DNA of 64,000 nucleotides, from NCBI RefSeq assembly GCF_000716595.1, contig NZ_JNXC01000040.1, forward strand, positions 1 to 64,000. The letters run 5' to 3'. Below, one piece after another: positions 17,381 to 25,900 of the stretch. Source of the DNA: Saccharothrix sp. NRRL B-16314. Lineage in GTDB: Bacteria; Actinomycetota; Actinomycetes; Mycobacteriales; Pseudonocardiaceae. The notes beneath the pieces are model-generated. The model had not been told where the DNA came from. It saw only the letters and a program-made list of their open reading frames with translations, and did not search any database. Every line of letters begins with the position of its first letter. Within the stretch, counting starts at the first letter, position 1. Made by a program: the position numbers and the translations under genes.

Positions 17381-18297
17381 GTGATCGTTCCCCTCACAGA
17401 ACCTGATCCCGTCCTGAGGCCACGACCGGACAGCCCTGCGGTCGACCTCGATACGACCGCCCTCCACCCGACCGTCGAGTCCGACGGGGTGGTCACCTCC
17501 TCGGGACGGGGCGGATCGCTGCTCGACCCTGGTGCGATCATCGGTACCGTGGCCGACTACATCGCCGCCCTCCGACGTCTGCGCGGGTCGTCCGGACTCA
17601 CCTACCGGCAACTGGAGGGAAAGGTGAGCGCCGATGGCGCGGTGCTGCCGTCCAGCGCCATCGCCACCACGCTCAGCCGATCCACCCTGCCGTGCGAGCA
17701 GTCCGTCGAAGCATTCGTGCGGGCATGCGGGCTCGACGGCGGCGATGCCCCGCTGTGGATCGCAGCCTGCAAACGACTCGCCGGCGACCCGGTTGTGGAG
17801 CAATTCCGCGCGAAGCGCACCCCCGACGTGGTCTCAGTACTCGCGGAATTCGGAGCCCTGGCACTGCTGGGCGGCGCGGGCACCGGCCTCTGCTACGCAC
17901 CGCACCGCACCCGCCTCCGGACTTGCGGTAGCAGGTCTGTCGCTTCCCGCGGTCGGTAGTTGGGCGCAGTTCCATCCGGCGAGCACACCCGCGTACTGCG
18001 TCGCGGAAGGCTACGACCGATCCGGGCGCTACGGCACGGAGATCGCCGTCCAACTCGCATGTGCCGGCTGTACCCTGCCGCGCACCTACCTGGAGGCCCG
18101 TTGGGGGACGGCATAGTTGCAGATCCAGTGGCATCACCCGGTCCACGGTGTCGGCTGCCTGACCGCAATCCTCGACGGCGACGGCCGGGACCTCCTGGAA
18201 CCACGCGACGCGGTCGCCGAAGGCCGGATCACCGCCATCCACATCGTCATCGATCCGGCCGAGTTCGCCTCGGTCCAACTGCCGGCCCCGGCCTGAA
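17381..18297 (+). pseudogene. Broken HTH regulator gene with a foreign C-terminal tail
   Basis: The first frame encodes a DNA-binding segment (YIAALRRLRGSSGLTYRQLEGK ... SSAIATTLSRSTLPCEQSVE), as in actinobacterial XRE-like proteins. After a stretch at about 17880-17930 the similarity moves to another frame (LSLPAVGSWAQFHPASTPAY, then EGYDRSGRYGTEIAVQLACA), and a TAG at 18114 interrupts it. The same frame resumes as IQWHHPVHGVGCLTAILDGD, typical of this family's C-terminal region. It then reads GRITAIHIVIDPAEFASVQL, which resembles the last strand of SnoaL tails on SigJ-type ECF sigma factors. So at least one frameshift, one nonsense codon and a mosaic end are visible. Unlikely to be functional. 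Confidence 0.65.
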
Positions 18298-18510
18298 CCG
18301 GTGCGGTCGGGTTCGGCCCGCGTCGGGTGCGAGCCATCGCCGGCCGAGCGACCGGGCCCCGACGAGGTAGCTGGTTCGGACCGCGCTGTCATCGGCATGT
18401 GCGGACGTGTAGTCGGCCGTGAGCTGCGGCGCGATCAGCTCGGACCTGCCATCGGTGTCGGCGGTCGTGGTGTTTCGGGTAAATCGGGAGCGGCCTACGG
18501 GCGTGGTCGT

Positions 18511-18516
18511 TACGAT
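18511..18516 (+). promoter_or_regulatory. Possible -10 element before the tRNA
   Basis: TACGAT ends 10 nt before the first tRNA base. No good -35 hexamer at 16-19 nt spacing was found, so this is weak evidence that the tRNA and the following gene share one transcript starting here. Confidence 0.35.
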
Positions 18517-18526
18517 CCGCGCATCT

Positions 18527-18598
18527 CATGGAGTAGATCAGTGGTAGATCACCCCGCTTGGGACGGGGAGGGCGCGGGTTCGATCCCCGCCTCCATGT
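18527..18598 (+). tRNA. tRNA with UGG anticodon loop (Pro-like), unusual
   Basis: A complete cloverleaf: acceptor CATGGAG/CTCCATG (7 bp), T8 A9, D-arm GATC-AGTGGTA-GATC, anticodon stem CCCCG/CGGGG with loop CTTGGGA (anticodon TGG at 18559-18561), a 5-nt variable region, and T-arm GCGGG-TTCGATC-CCCGC. Invariant positions A14, G18-G19, A21, U33, T54-T55-C56 and A58 are all present. Odd features are a U discriminator base where proline tRNAs normally have A73, a minimal 7-nt D-loop, no encoded CCA and AU-containing acceptor pairs. It ends 22 nt before the start of a 769-aa gene on the same strand. It may be a real proline isoacceptor or a tRNA-like element tied to that gene. Confidence 0.8.
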
Positions 18599-18620
18599 CC
18601 GGCCGACCGTGGAGTCCGCA

Positions 18621-20930
18621 GTGTCCGACCAGATCCACACCGCTTCGTCCGGCTACGCGACCGGTCAGCTGGCGCGGGCGCTGGCCGCGGCGGTCTCCGC
18701 GGGTACCGAGGCCGACCGCGAGCGGGCGCTGCGCAAGCTGCGGCGCTGGGAGGATGTCGTCAGCGGGATGGCCGACGGCACGCTGACGGTCGGCTCCCGC
18801 ACCCCGGTCGCGGACACCCCGGCGTGGGTGACGCTGGAGGTCGCGCACGGCGGATTCGCGACCGGCGGGTACCTGGCCGAGGTGCCGTTGTCCGAGGACG
18901 AGACGGCCCGCGTCGCCTCCTTCCCGGACGACGTGCCCGGTAGGAACGAGCGGGAACGGCTCAACTCCTGGTACCTCGGCGACGCCGGTCAGACCGAGCT
19001 GCTGGACGCGATCCGCAGCGGGCACTACCGGGTCGACGTGCCGGAGGACGCGGCGCTGCCCGTCGTGGCGTTGCTGCTGGACAGGGGTTTCCCGGAGCAG
19101 GCGCTCGACCTGGTCACTGAACTGCGCCCGCTGATGCACCGGCTGCGGCTGACGCCACGCTTCGAACCGGTCTCCCTGCCTTCGGGCGCCGCCGTCCGCC
19201 TCACCTCGGTGAAGGACGCCGCCGCGTCGCTGCGTTCCACGCGGGTGCCGGTGCAGCTCGCCAAGATGCGCGACGCGCTGACCGTGTGGGATCCGCTGTA
19301 CGACCGGCTGGTCGCGTTGTGGTGCCGCACCGTCGACGACGACCTGCCGCACGTCGACGAGAACGGGACCGTGCGCGGCGGCTGGCCGTGCCGGATGTGG
19401 CCCGCGGACTGGGCGGCGGCCAGGACCGAGTGGCTCGCGGACTTCGCCGAGACGTCTCGCACGCACGCGCCCTCGAGCAGGCAGACCAACCCGAAGAGCA
19501 ACTTCGCGAGACTGCGCAGCGCACTGGAGTCCTGCCCGGACGGCAGTGACGCACTCACCGCGCGCGAGGTCGGCTGGATCCGCCGCGTCATCGCGAGCAC
19601 GGTGAGCCACCGGGGCGCTCCGGGAAGCGGACAACGCGACGCGTGGCGCACCGCCCAGGTGGCCACCGTCGCGGCGCCGACGCACGCCGCACTCGCCGGC
19701 GTGCTCGCAGCCCGGCTGGACCGGTACCCGGCGGACGGCGGTCTGCCGTCGCTCGACGTCGCGACGGCCGCGGTGTCCGAAGCCGAGGCGACCGCCGAGG
19801 TCCCCTGCGGCACGACGATGCCGGACCACCTGGTGCACAAGGCGGCGCGGTCGCTCGAAGCACCGGCGGACGAGTTGGTGCGCCTCGGCGTGATCACGTC
19901 GGGGGAGACGTTGGCGGTCGTGCTGCCGCAACTCACCTCACGGCTGCTGAGCGCGGCGATCGACGACCCGGTCGTGGCGGGGCTGCACGAGCAGACCTAC
20001 ACGGCGTTCCGGCGTCGCCGCGGCCTGCTGCTGCTCAACCTCGACCACCAGGTGCGGTTCACCGAGCTGCCTTGGGTGAAGGCGCTCGCCCCCTACCGCT
20101 CGCCCAAGCCGGACAACGCCGTGGCCGCACTTCGAGCCCTGCGGCAGACCACGCTGCTGGCGCTCACCGCGTTCCCGCACGCCCTGCTGCCGAACCCGCT
20201 GGTGACCGAGCTGAGGACGCTGGCGAAGCAGACAGGCCTGGAGCTGCCGCTCGTGGAGGAAGTGGCCGCGGACATCTTCATGGGCACGTTCACCACCAAA
20301 TGGCGCGAGGCCGGCGTGGTGGCGAGCCGTCTGCTGGCCGGCACGCTCTACGCGAACTACTACGACCTGCCGGCGGACTGGCCCAAGCCCCGGCGCGAGA
20401 GGATGCGTTGGGGCAAGCACACCGCCGAGGACTTCTCGGAGCTGTGCCGGGAGCGGGCGGGCACCTCCGGCGGCTCCATCGCGGCGAACGGCATGGTGCT
20501 GGAGCAGAGCCAGATCCTGACCACGCACAACCTCGCCGTGCTGGTCGACGGCCTGAACCTGACCGACGAGCTGCGCGAACGCGCGCCGGAACTCGCGTGG
20601 CAGGCGTTCGGCTGGATCGTCCGCAGGCTGACCCAGCGCGCGGCCCACCGGCACGCCGCGCTGATCCAGGTGAAGAACGCGGCGTACGCGTGGCGACAAG
20701 CCCTGTTCCTGCTTGCCTTCTGCGAGCCCGCCGTGCAGTTCGCCCACGCGGAAAGGCTGGCGGTCGAGGCGCGCGGCACCGCACTCGAACCGGCGGTCGA
20801 AGGTCTGCTGCACGTGCTCCTCGGCGGCCGTTTCACGCCAACCGGAACCGTGCAGCACAGCACGGCCGTGCGGTTCCTCGGCTGGGCCGAGAACACACAC
20901 CCGCTCCTGCCCCCTTTCGGCCACAGCTGA
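18621..20930 (+). CDS. Large uncharacterised protein downstream of the tRNA
   Basis: 769 aa from GTG 18621 (GGAG 6 nt upstream, placed between tRNA and start). I do not recognise the family. It is mostly helical with no signal peptide, no membrane segment and no Walker, protease or nuclease motif that I can name. The N-terminal third has SSGYATGQLARALAAAV and a LRKLRRWEDVVSGMADGTL-type start; W- and R-rich segments lie near residues 245-280 (WCRTVDDDLPHV, GGWPCRMWPADWAAARTEW). The C-terminal third (TTKWREAGVVASRLLAG ... AFGWIVRRLTQRAAHRHAAL) is also helical. An adjacent tRNA in the same orientation suggests that it senses, binds or modifies tRNA, or is a translation-linked regulator; that is inference from position only. 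Confidence 0.8.
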   Translation: MSDQIHTASSGYATGQLARALAAAVSAGTEADRERALRKLRRWEDVVSGMADGTLTVGSRTPVADTPAWVTLEVAHGGFATGGYLAEVPLSEDETARVASFPDDVPGRNERERLNSWYLGDAGQTELLDAIRSGHYRVDVPEDAALPVVALLLDRGFPEQALDLVTELRPLMHRLRLTPRFEPVSLPSGAAVRLTSVKDAAASLRSTRVPVQLAKMRDALTVWDPLYDRLVALWCRTVDDDLPHVDENGTVRGGWPCRMWPADWAAARTEWLADFAETSRTHAPSSRQTNPKSNFARLRSALESCPDGSDALTAREVGWIRRVIASTVSHRGAPGSGQRDAWRTAQVATVAAPTHAALAGVLAARLDRYPADGGLPSLDVATAAVSEAEATAEVPCGTTMPDHLVHKAARSLEAPADELVRLGVITSGETLAVVLPQLTSRLLSAAIDDPVVAGLHEQTYTAFRRRRGLLLLNLDHQVRFTELPWVKALAPYRSPKPDNAVAALRALRQTTLLALTAFPHALLPNPLVTELRTLAKQTGLELPLVEEVAADIFMGTFTTKWREAGVVASRLLAGTLYANYYDLPADWPKPRRERMRWGKHTAEDFSELCRERAGTSGGSIAANGMVLEQSQILTTHNLAVLVDGLNLTDELRERAPELAWQAFGWIVRRLTQRAAHRHAALIQVKNAAYAWRQALFLLAFCEPAVQFAHAERLAVEARGTALEPAVEGLLHVLLGGRFTPTGTVQHSTAVRFLGWAENTHPLLPPFGHS

Positions 20931-21264
20931 CCCGGATCAACGGCAGTCAGGGGCAGCCGCACCGGCCACCGAGAGTCGACAACGCGGCACCAGGGCCGTC
21001 GAGAAGGTTTTGTACGCGCGGAACCGTTCGCGAACGTCCGCGTCACTTGAGGCTGGTCGGCCTGAACGTGCAAGCCCGGGCGATGTGCTGGTGCGGTTCA
21101 CGTCCTGTGGGTTTGTGCGTGGCGGACGAAGGTGGGGCGACCGGCCGTTCCACCGAGCCGCGGACAGCGGGCGGGAAGCCGCTGTGAAACTTCGAGCGGC
21201 GATCGTTCAAGCAGGGTGTCACGATTTACCGTTACGCCCTGCGGGATGCAAAGGAGGCGAGCTG
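20931..21264. other. Intergenic stretch before MBL gene
   Basis: 334 nt with no convincing gene. It holds the 12-bp palindrome CGTTCGCGAACG at 21025-21036, a possible operator or half of a structure, with no assigned protein. Confidence 0.35.
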
Positions 21265-22101
21265 GTGCTGAGGCAGGTCGCAGAGGGTGTGCTGGTCCAC
21301 GAGAGCGAGTTTGTGCAGAGCAACGCCGTTGTCGTGCAAGGCCGTGCCGGCGTGCTGCTCATCGACCCCGGCGTGCAGGACCACGAGATGGCCTGCCTCG
21401 CGAACGACCTGTCCGATTTGGGCCAGAGCGTTGTGGCGGGCTTCTCGACGCATCCGGATTGGGATCATCTGCTCTGGCACCCCCGGCTCGGCGAGGCCCC
21501 TCGTTACGGCACGGCCCGCTGCGCGGCGGCTGTCCGCGATGAGCTGTCCGACCCGGGTGCGAAGGCCGAGATAACCGCCCACCTGGAGCCGACGGGCATC
21601 GCCGAGCAGGTGCCGCTGGACCTGTACGGCCTCATCACCGCCCTGCCCGCCGAGACGGCACGGATTCCATGGGACGGCCCTCACGTTCGGATCATCGAGC
21701 ATCAGGCGCACGCACCGGGCCATGCGGCGCTGTTCATCGAAGAACGCGGGGTCCTCGTCGCCGGCGACATGCTCTCCGATGTCCTGGTCCCGATGCTCGA
21801 CTTGACCGCCACCGCTGACCCGATCGAGGACTACCTCGCCGCGCTGCGGCTGTTCGACGGTGTGGCGGGCGACGTCGGTGTAGTCGTCCCCGGCCACGGG
21901 TCAGTAGGCGGAGCTGATCAGGTACGCGCTCGGATCGAGCAGGATCGGGTGTACGTGCTCGCCTTGCGTGAGGGCTGTATCCCCAGTGACCCGCGGGTCG
22001 GCCCATCGGCTAAGCCCGGCTGGGAGTGGGTAAGCGATGTGCACCACGGGCAAGCCCGGCGCCTCGTCGAAAGAAACGAACGCGGCGGCACTCGTGGCTG
22101 A
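21265..22101 (+). CDS. MBL-fold metallo-hydrolase
   Basis: 278 aa from GTG 21265, with AAGGAGG 7 nt upstream. Metallo-beta-lactamase fold: H63-P-D65-W-D67-H68 is a variant of HxHxDH in which the second His is Asp. This is followed by APGHAALF (third metal His), VAGDML (bridging Asp) and VVPGHGSV (last His). A variant HxDWDH site is known in a subset of MBL hydrolases. The substrate is unknown; candidates in the superfamily include lactones, thioesters and phosphodiesters. A strong hairpin follows at 22221. Confidence 0.82.
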   Translation: MLRQVAEGVLVHESEFVQSNAVVVQGRAGVLLIDPGVQDHEMACLANDLSDLGQSVVAGFSTHPDWDHLLWHPRLGEAPRYGTARCAAAVRDELSDPGAKAEITAHLEPTGIAEQVPLDLYGLITALPAETARIPWDGPHVRIIEHQAHAPGHAALFIEERGVLVAGDMLSDVLVPMLDLTATADPIEDYLAALRLFDGVAGDVGVVVPGHGSVGGADQVRARIEQDRVYVLALREGCIPSDPRVGPSAKPGWEWVSDVHHGQARRLVERNERGGTRG

Positions 22102-22220
22102 CGCGGTCCTGCGAGGGCGAGATGCGATGGTCTCCCTGGAGGCGGAGAACGCGTCGTGGCCGTCCCGACCGGTGGGAACCCTAGGGCTTGGCGGCCGGAC
22201 GGTAGGGAGATCTACATTGG

Positions 22221-22245
22221 GCCCGAGTCCGGGCCGGACTCGGGC
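22221..22245 (+). terminator. Hairpin downstream of MBL gene
   Basis: A perfect 11-bp stem, GCCCGAGTCCG at 22221-22231 and its complement at 22235-22245, with a 3-nt loop, 119 nt after the MBL stop. Confidence 0.7.
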
Positions 22246-22897
22246 TGATCCGCAGCGGTCTGTGTCGGACGCCACCGGACCACAGCGGCTCGTCCTGTGC
22301 CGCTGTCAGGCGGGAGTTCGGGGCTCAAGCGAGGAGATCTACCTCAACAACCGGGACGAGCTGATCCTGTTCCGGAACCACTACACCGGCCACCAGTTCG
22401 GTGAGGGGCGTCGCGGACCCGGCTGCACGCTGCGCGTCGACCTGCCGGTCGCCTCGGACGTGTCCAGCTACAGCCGCGTGCAGGCGCACCTAAGATTCCC
22501 GGCGGTGAACGCCGCCCAGGTGGCGAGCCGAACGTCCGAAGCCAGGTCGCTCTGACCGGCACGTGCTACGGCACCAACAGCCGTCTCCTGAAGCCCCACG
22601 ACCGGTGGTTCAGCCCAGGTCAGCTTTGGAGTCGACGGTGCATCGGCTACGCCACCCTGAGCCCGCTGCTGTCACCGACGTCGACAGCGGCCCTGTCCCA
22701 GCGGTCCTGCAGGCACTGGAGCGGGCGACTGGTGACTTCGGGGCGACGGGGGAGCAGGTGCGCTGGACGGGGTCTGTGAGGATTTGGCCGAGCCGGGGTG
22801 ACTGGGCGATCTCGGGGATGAGATATTCCGGAACCGAGCAGGACTCCAATGCGTCATCATCTGCAGTAGGCGGGGCGAAGTCGGGGGAGGTGTCGCC
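22246..22897. other. Unassigned stretch upstream of the toxin gene
   Basis: About 650 nt. One forward frame to 22555 contains a protein-like piece (EEIYLNNRDELILFRNHYTG) but has no plausible start, and its surroundings look random. It may be a decayed gene. No repeat, tRNA or clear promoter was seen. Confidence 0.35.
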
Positions 22898-22957
22898 GTG
22901 TCCGTTGTGCCGGTCGAACACGGGACGGTCGTTGTCGGCACCGGGGCGGGTGCCTGA
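22898..22957 (+). CDS. Possible 19-aa leader peptide before the toxin
   Basis: GTG 22898 follows a very good GGGGGAGG site (7 nt spacing). It encodes 19 residues (start VSVVPVEHGTVVVG) and stops in a TGATG overlap with the toxin start. It could couple toxin translation to an upstream signal. It could also be the tail of a decayed gene, or chance. Confidence 0.3.
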   Translation: MSVVPVEHGTVVVGTGAGA

Positions 22958-25900
22958 TGGCGGGCGAGAACCCGCTGGTCGCCGCGCCGCCTGCCGAACC
23001 GGGCGGGTTCATCAACGCGGGCACCGGCGACAACGGTTGGGCGACCGGCATTTCCATCGCCGAGTCCGCGATGGACACGTACAACGGCATCAAGGACGGC
23101 AACTGGATCGAGGGCGGCCTCGGCCTGGTCGGGCTCGCCGCGGACGCCGCCGCGATGGCCATCGACCCGTTCGGCACCCTGCTGTCCTCCGCCGCGTCGT
23201 TCCTGATGGAACACGTGCAGCCGTTGAAGGACATGCTCGACTGGCTGGCGGGCGATCCGCCCGTGATCGAGTCGTACTCCACGACGTGGAACAACGTGGC
23301 CACCGAGCTGGGGAAGATCGCCGAGGACTACAACGCGGCGATCAAATCCGGCACCGAGGGGTGGACCGGCGCGGCGGCCGAGGCGTACCGCACCAACTCG
23401 AAGGCCCACGGTGACGCTCTGAGCGGCGCCGCGTCCGCCGCCGGGACCGTCGGCACCGTCGTCGGGTTGATGGGGATGGTCGTCGGGTTCGTGCGCGAGA
23501 TGGTCCGTGACCTGATCGCGGACCTGGTCGGCAAGCTCATCGCGTGGGTCCTGGAGGCCGCGTTCACGCTGGGCTTCGGGACGCCGGTGATCGTCGCGCA
23601 GGCCGTGACGGCGATCTCGAAGTGGGCCGCGAAGATCGCGAAGATCATCCAGGACCTGCTGAACACCATCAAGAAGGTCTCGCCGATGCTGAAGCGTCTG
23701 GTCGAGGTCTTCGAGAAGATCATGAAGGTGGTCGGGAAGCTCGCGGGCAAGGCCACCGCGACCGCGGACTCGCCGAGGAGCGACGTCCCGACCGGTTCGT
23801 CGAGGCCGGGGCGCGACCCGAGCAGCGGGTCGGACGGCGATTCGCCGCGTGGGGGACCGGCTCCCGGCGGCAACGGTCCGATGGGCGAGGTCCGCGGCGG
23901 GCCGAGCGGCAGCAGCCCGGTCGGCGACCACCGAGGCGGCCCGGGACAGCCCGCGCCCGGCGGCGACCGCGGCGGACCCTACGGACAGCCCGCGCCCGGC
24001 GGGAACCTCCCCAGCTCGTACACCAGTGGTGGTGGCACGGGTGCCGGTGCCGGTGGGCCGAGTGGCGGTTCGCCCAGCGGTGCCGGTGGGCCGAGCGGTG
24101 GCGGTTCGCCCAGTGGTGGCGGCGCAGGCAGCACCGGTAACGGCGCAGGCGGCGGCAGCACCGGCGGAGGTGGTGGCAGCACCGGTGGCGGTGGCGGTGG
24201 CGGGAACTCTGCACCACCTCCGGCGCGGTTCGACCAGACCTCCGCGTCGACCGCGGCCACGGCCGACGCTCCCGTGCGCCCCGACCAGCCCCAGACCGGT
24301 GGCCCCAACACCGGCCCTCAGGGCGGCCAGTCCAACCCGGGCAGCACGCCTCCGCCCGGCGGCATGCCCGCCGGCGGCGCGCCCGGAGGTGCTCCTGGTG
24401 GTACGCCGGGCGGTGGTGCTCCCGGTGGTGGCGGTGCACGTCCCGGCTCCAGCGGCGGCTGGACCGGAACACCCGGAAGCCGGGGCGATGTCGGCTCAGC
24501 CATCCCGGCGGCCCGAGGTGCGGAAGGCCCTCGGCCTTCCTCGTACGGCCCGACGCACAGCGGACCCGGGACTTCCGGCCCGACGCACACCGCGCCGAGC
24601 GCTCACGGCCCTTCCCACGGTGGCTCGTCACCGAGCAGCACGCCTCACGGCGGCTCGCCGCACACCAGTTCCCCGCACAACGGGCCTGGCAACACCGGTC
24701 CCTCGCACAACGGGCCGTCCAACACCGGCCCTGCCGGCACGCGCCCGCACAGTGGCCCAGGCCCCACGCAGAGCGGCCCGCCGCACACCGGGCCGACCCA
24801 CAGCGGTCCCTCGCACAACGCGCCCGGCAACACCAGCCCTTCGCACAACGGGCCGGGCAACGCCGGGCCGTCCAACACCGGCCCCGGTCACAACGGGCCG
24901 TCGCACAGCGGGCCTGCGCACACGAGCCCGTCGCAGGCAGGTCCGCCGCACGCGAGCCCGCCCCACCACGGCCCCGGCAACACGGGTCCGTCTCACGCCA
25001 ACCCGCCCCACGGCAACCCGGCACCCGGCGGCACGCCCCACGCCAACCAGCCGCACACCAACCAGCCCAACACCAACCAGCCCAACACCAACCAGCCCAA
25101 CACCAACCAGCCCAACACCAACCAGCCCCACACCGGCCCGCAGAGCCGGGGCCCGGTGCCGACGTCCCACCCCAACGTGCCGCACCAGCCGTCGTCCCCG
25201 CACGCCCCGAACCGGCCCTTCGGCGGCCCGCCACCCCAGCGTCACCCGGACGCGCAGACGCCGTCCCCGCGCCACGCGCCGGACAGCGCGCCTCCGCGGC
25301 ACACCCCGGACCCGTCCCCGCGCCAGGACCCGGTCCCGCACCAGCGGTCCGACCAGGACCCCTGGTCACCGCCGCAGCGCGACCCGGACGGCCCCGGCAC
25401 GGCGGACCGGCCCGACATCGACGACGCCCACGCCCGGCACGGTGAGACGACGCCCGCAGGCATCTCGCACCACCGGGGAGACTCGGAGATGGGCGACCTG
25501 CCGCAGCGCGTCCCGCACGACCCGCGCTACTTCACCGCCGACGTCCACATCACCCCGGACGGCCGGGCCCGCATCGGCAACCACAGCTACAGCCCGGAGG
25601 AGTACGGCGACCTGTTGCGGCGCAACGGCTGGGACGGCAAGACGCCGATCCGCCTGATCGGCTGCGACGCGGGCTCGAACGACTTCGCCAACCGCCTCTC
25701 CCGGCACACCGGCGCGGACGTCCTCGCGCCCACCAAGCCCGCCTGGACCGACAGCAACGGCCGCGTCTACACCAGCGACGCCGAGGTCGACCCCGACGGC
25801 AACCGCCGCCCGCGCATCCCGCCGAACGGCGAGTGGGAGACGCACCGCCTGGACGGCACCCGCAACAAGGCGAGCGACGACGGCTTCGTACCGGGCACGA

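Noticed and set aside
22563..23414. Forward open frame overlapping the toxin start
   Set aside because: Arg/Gly-rich, no ribosome site, and overlaps the clear WXG100-like coding frame.
25052..25130. Short regularly spaced repeats resembling a CRISPR array
   Set aside because: Units are contiguous 15-mers in frame with a protein repeat; no spacers and no cas genes in the window.
23720..25369. Very long reverse-strand open frame opposite the toxin linker
   Set aside because: Arg/Cys/Gly/Trp-rich composition, no domain, and exactly mirrors the low-complexity repeats of the forward gene; a GC-bias artefact.
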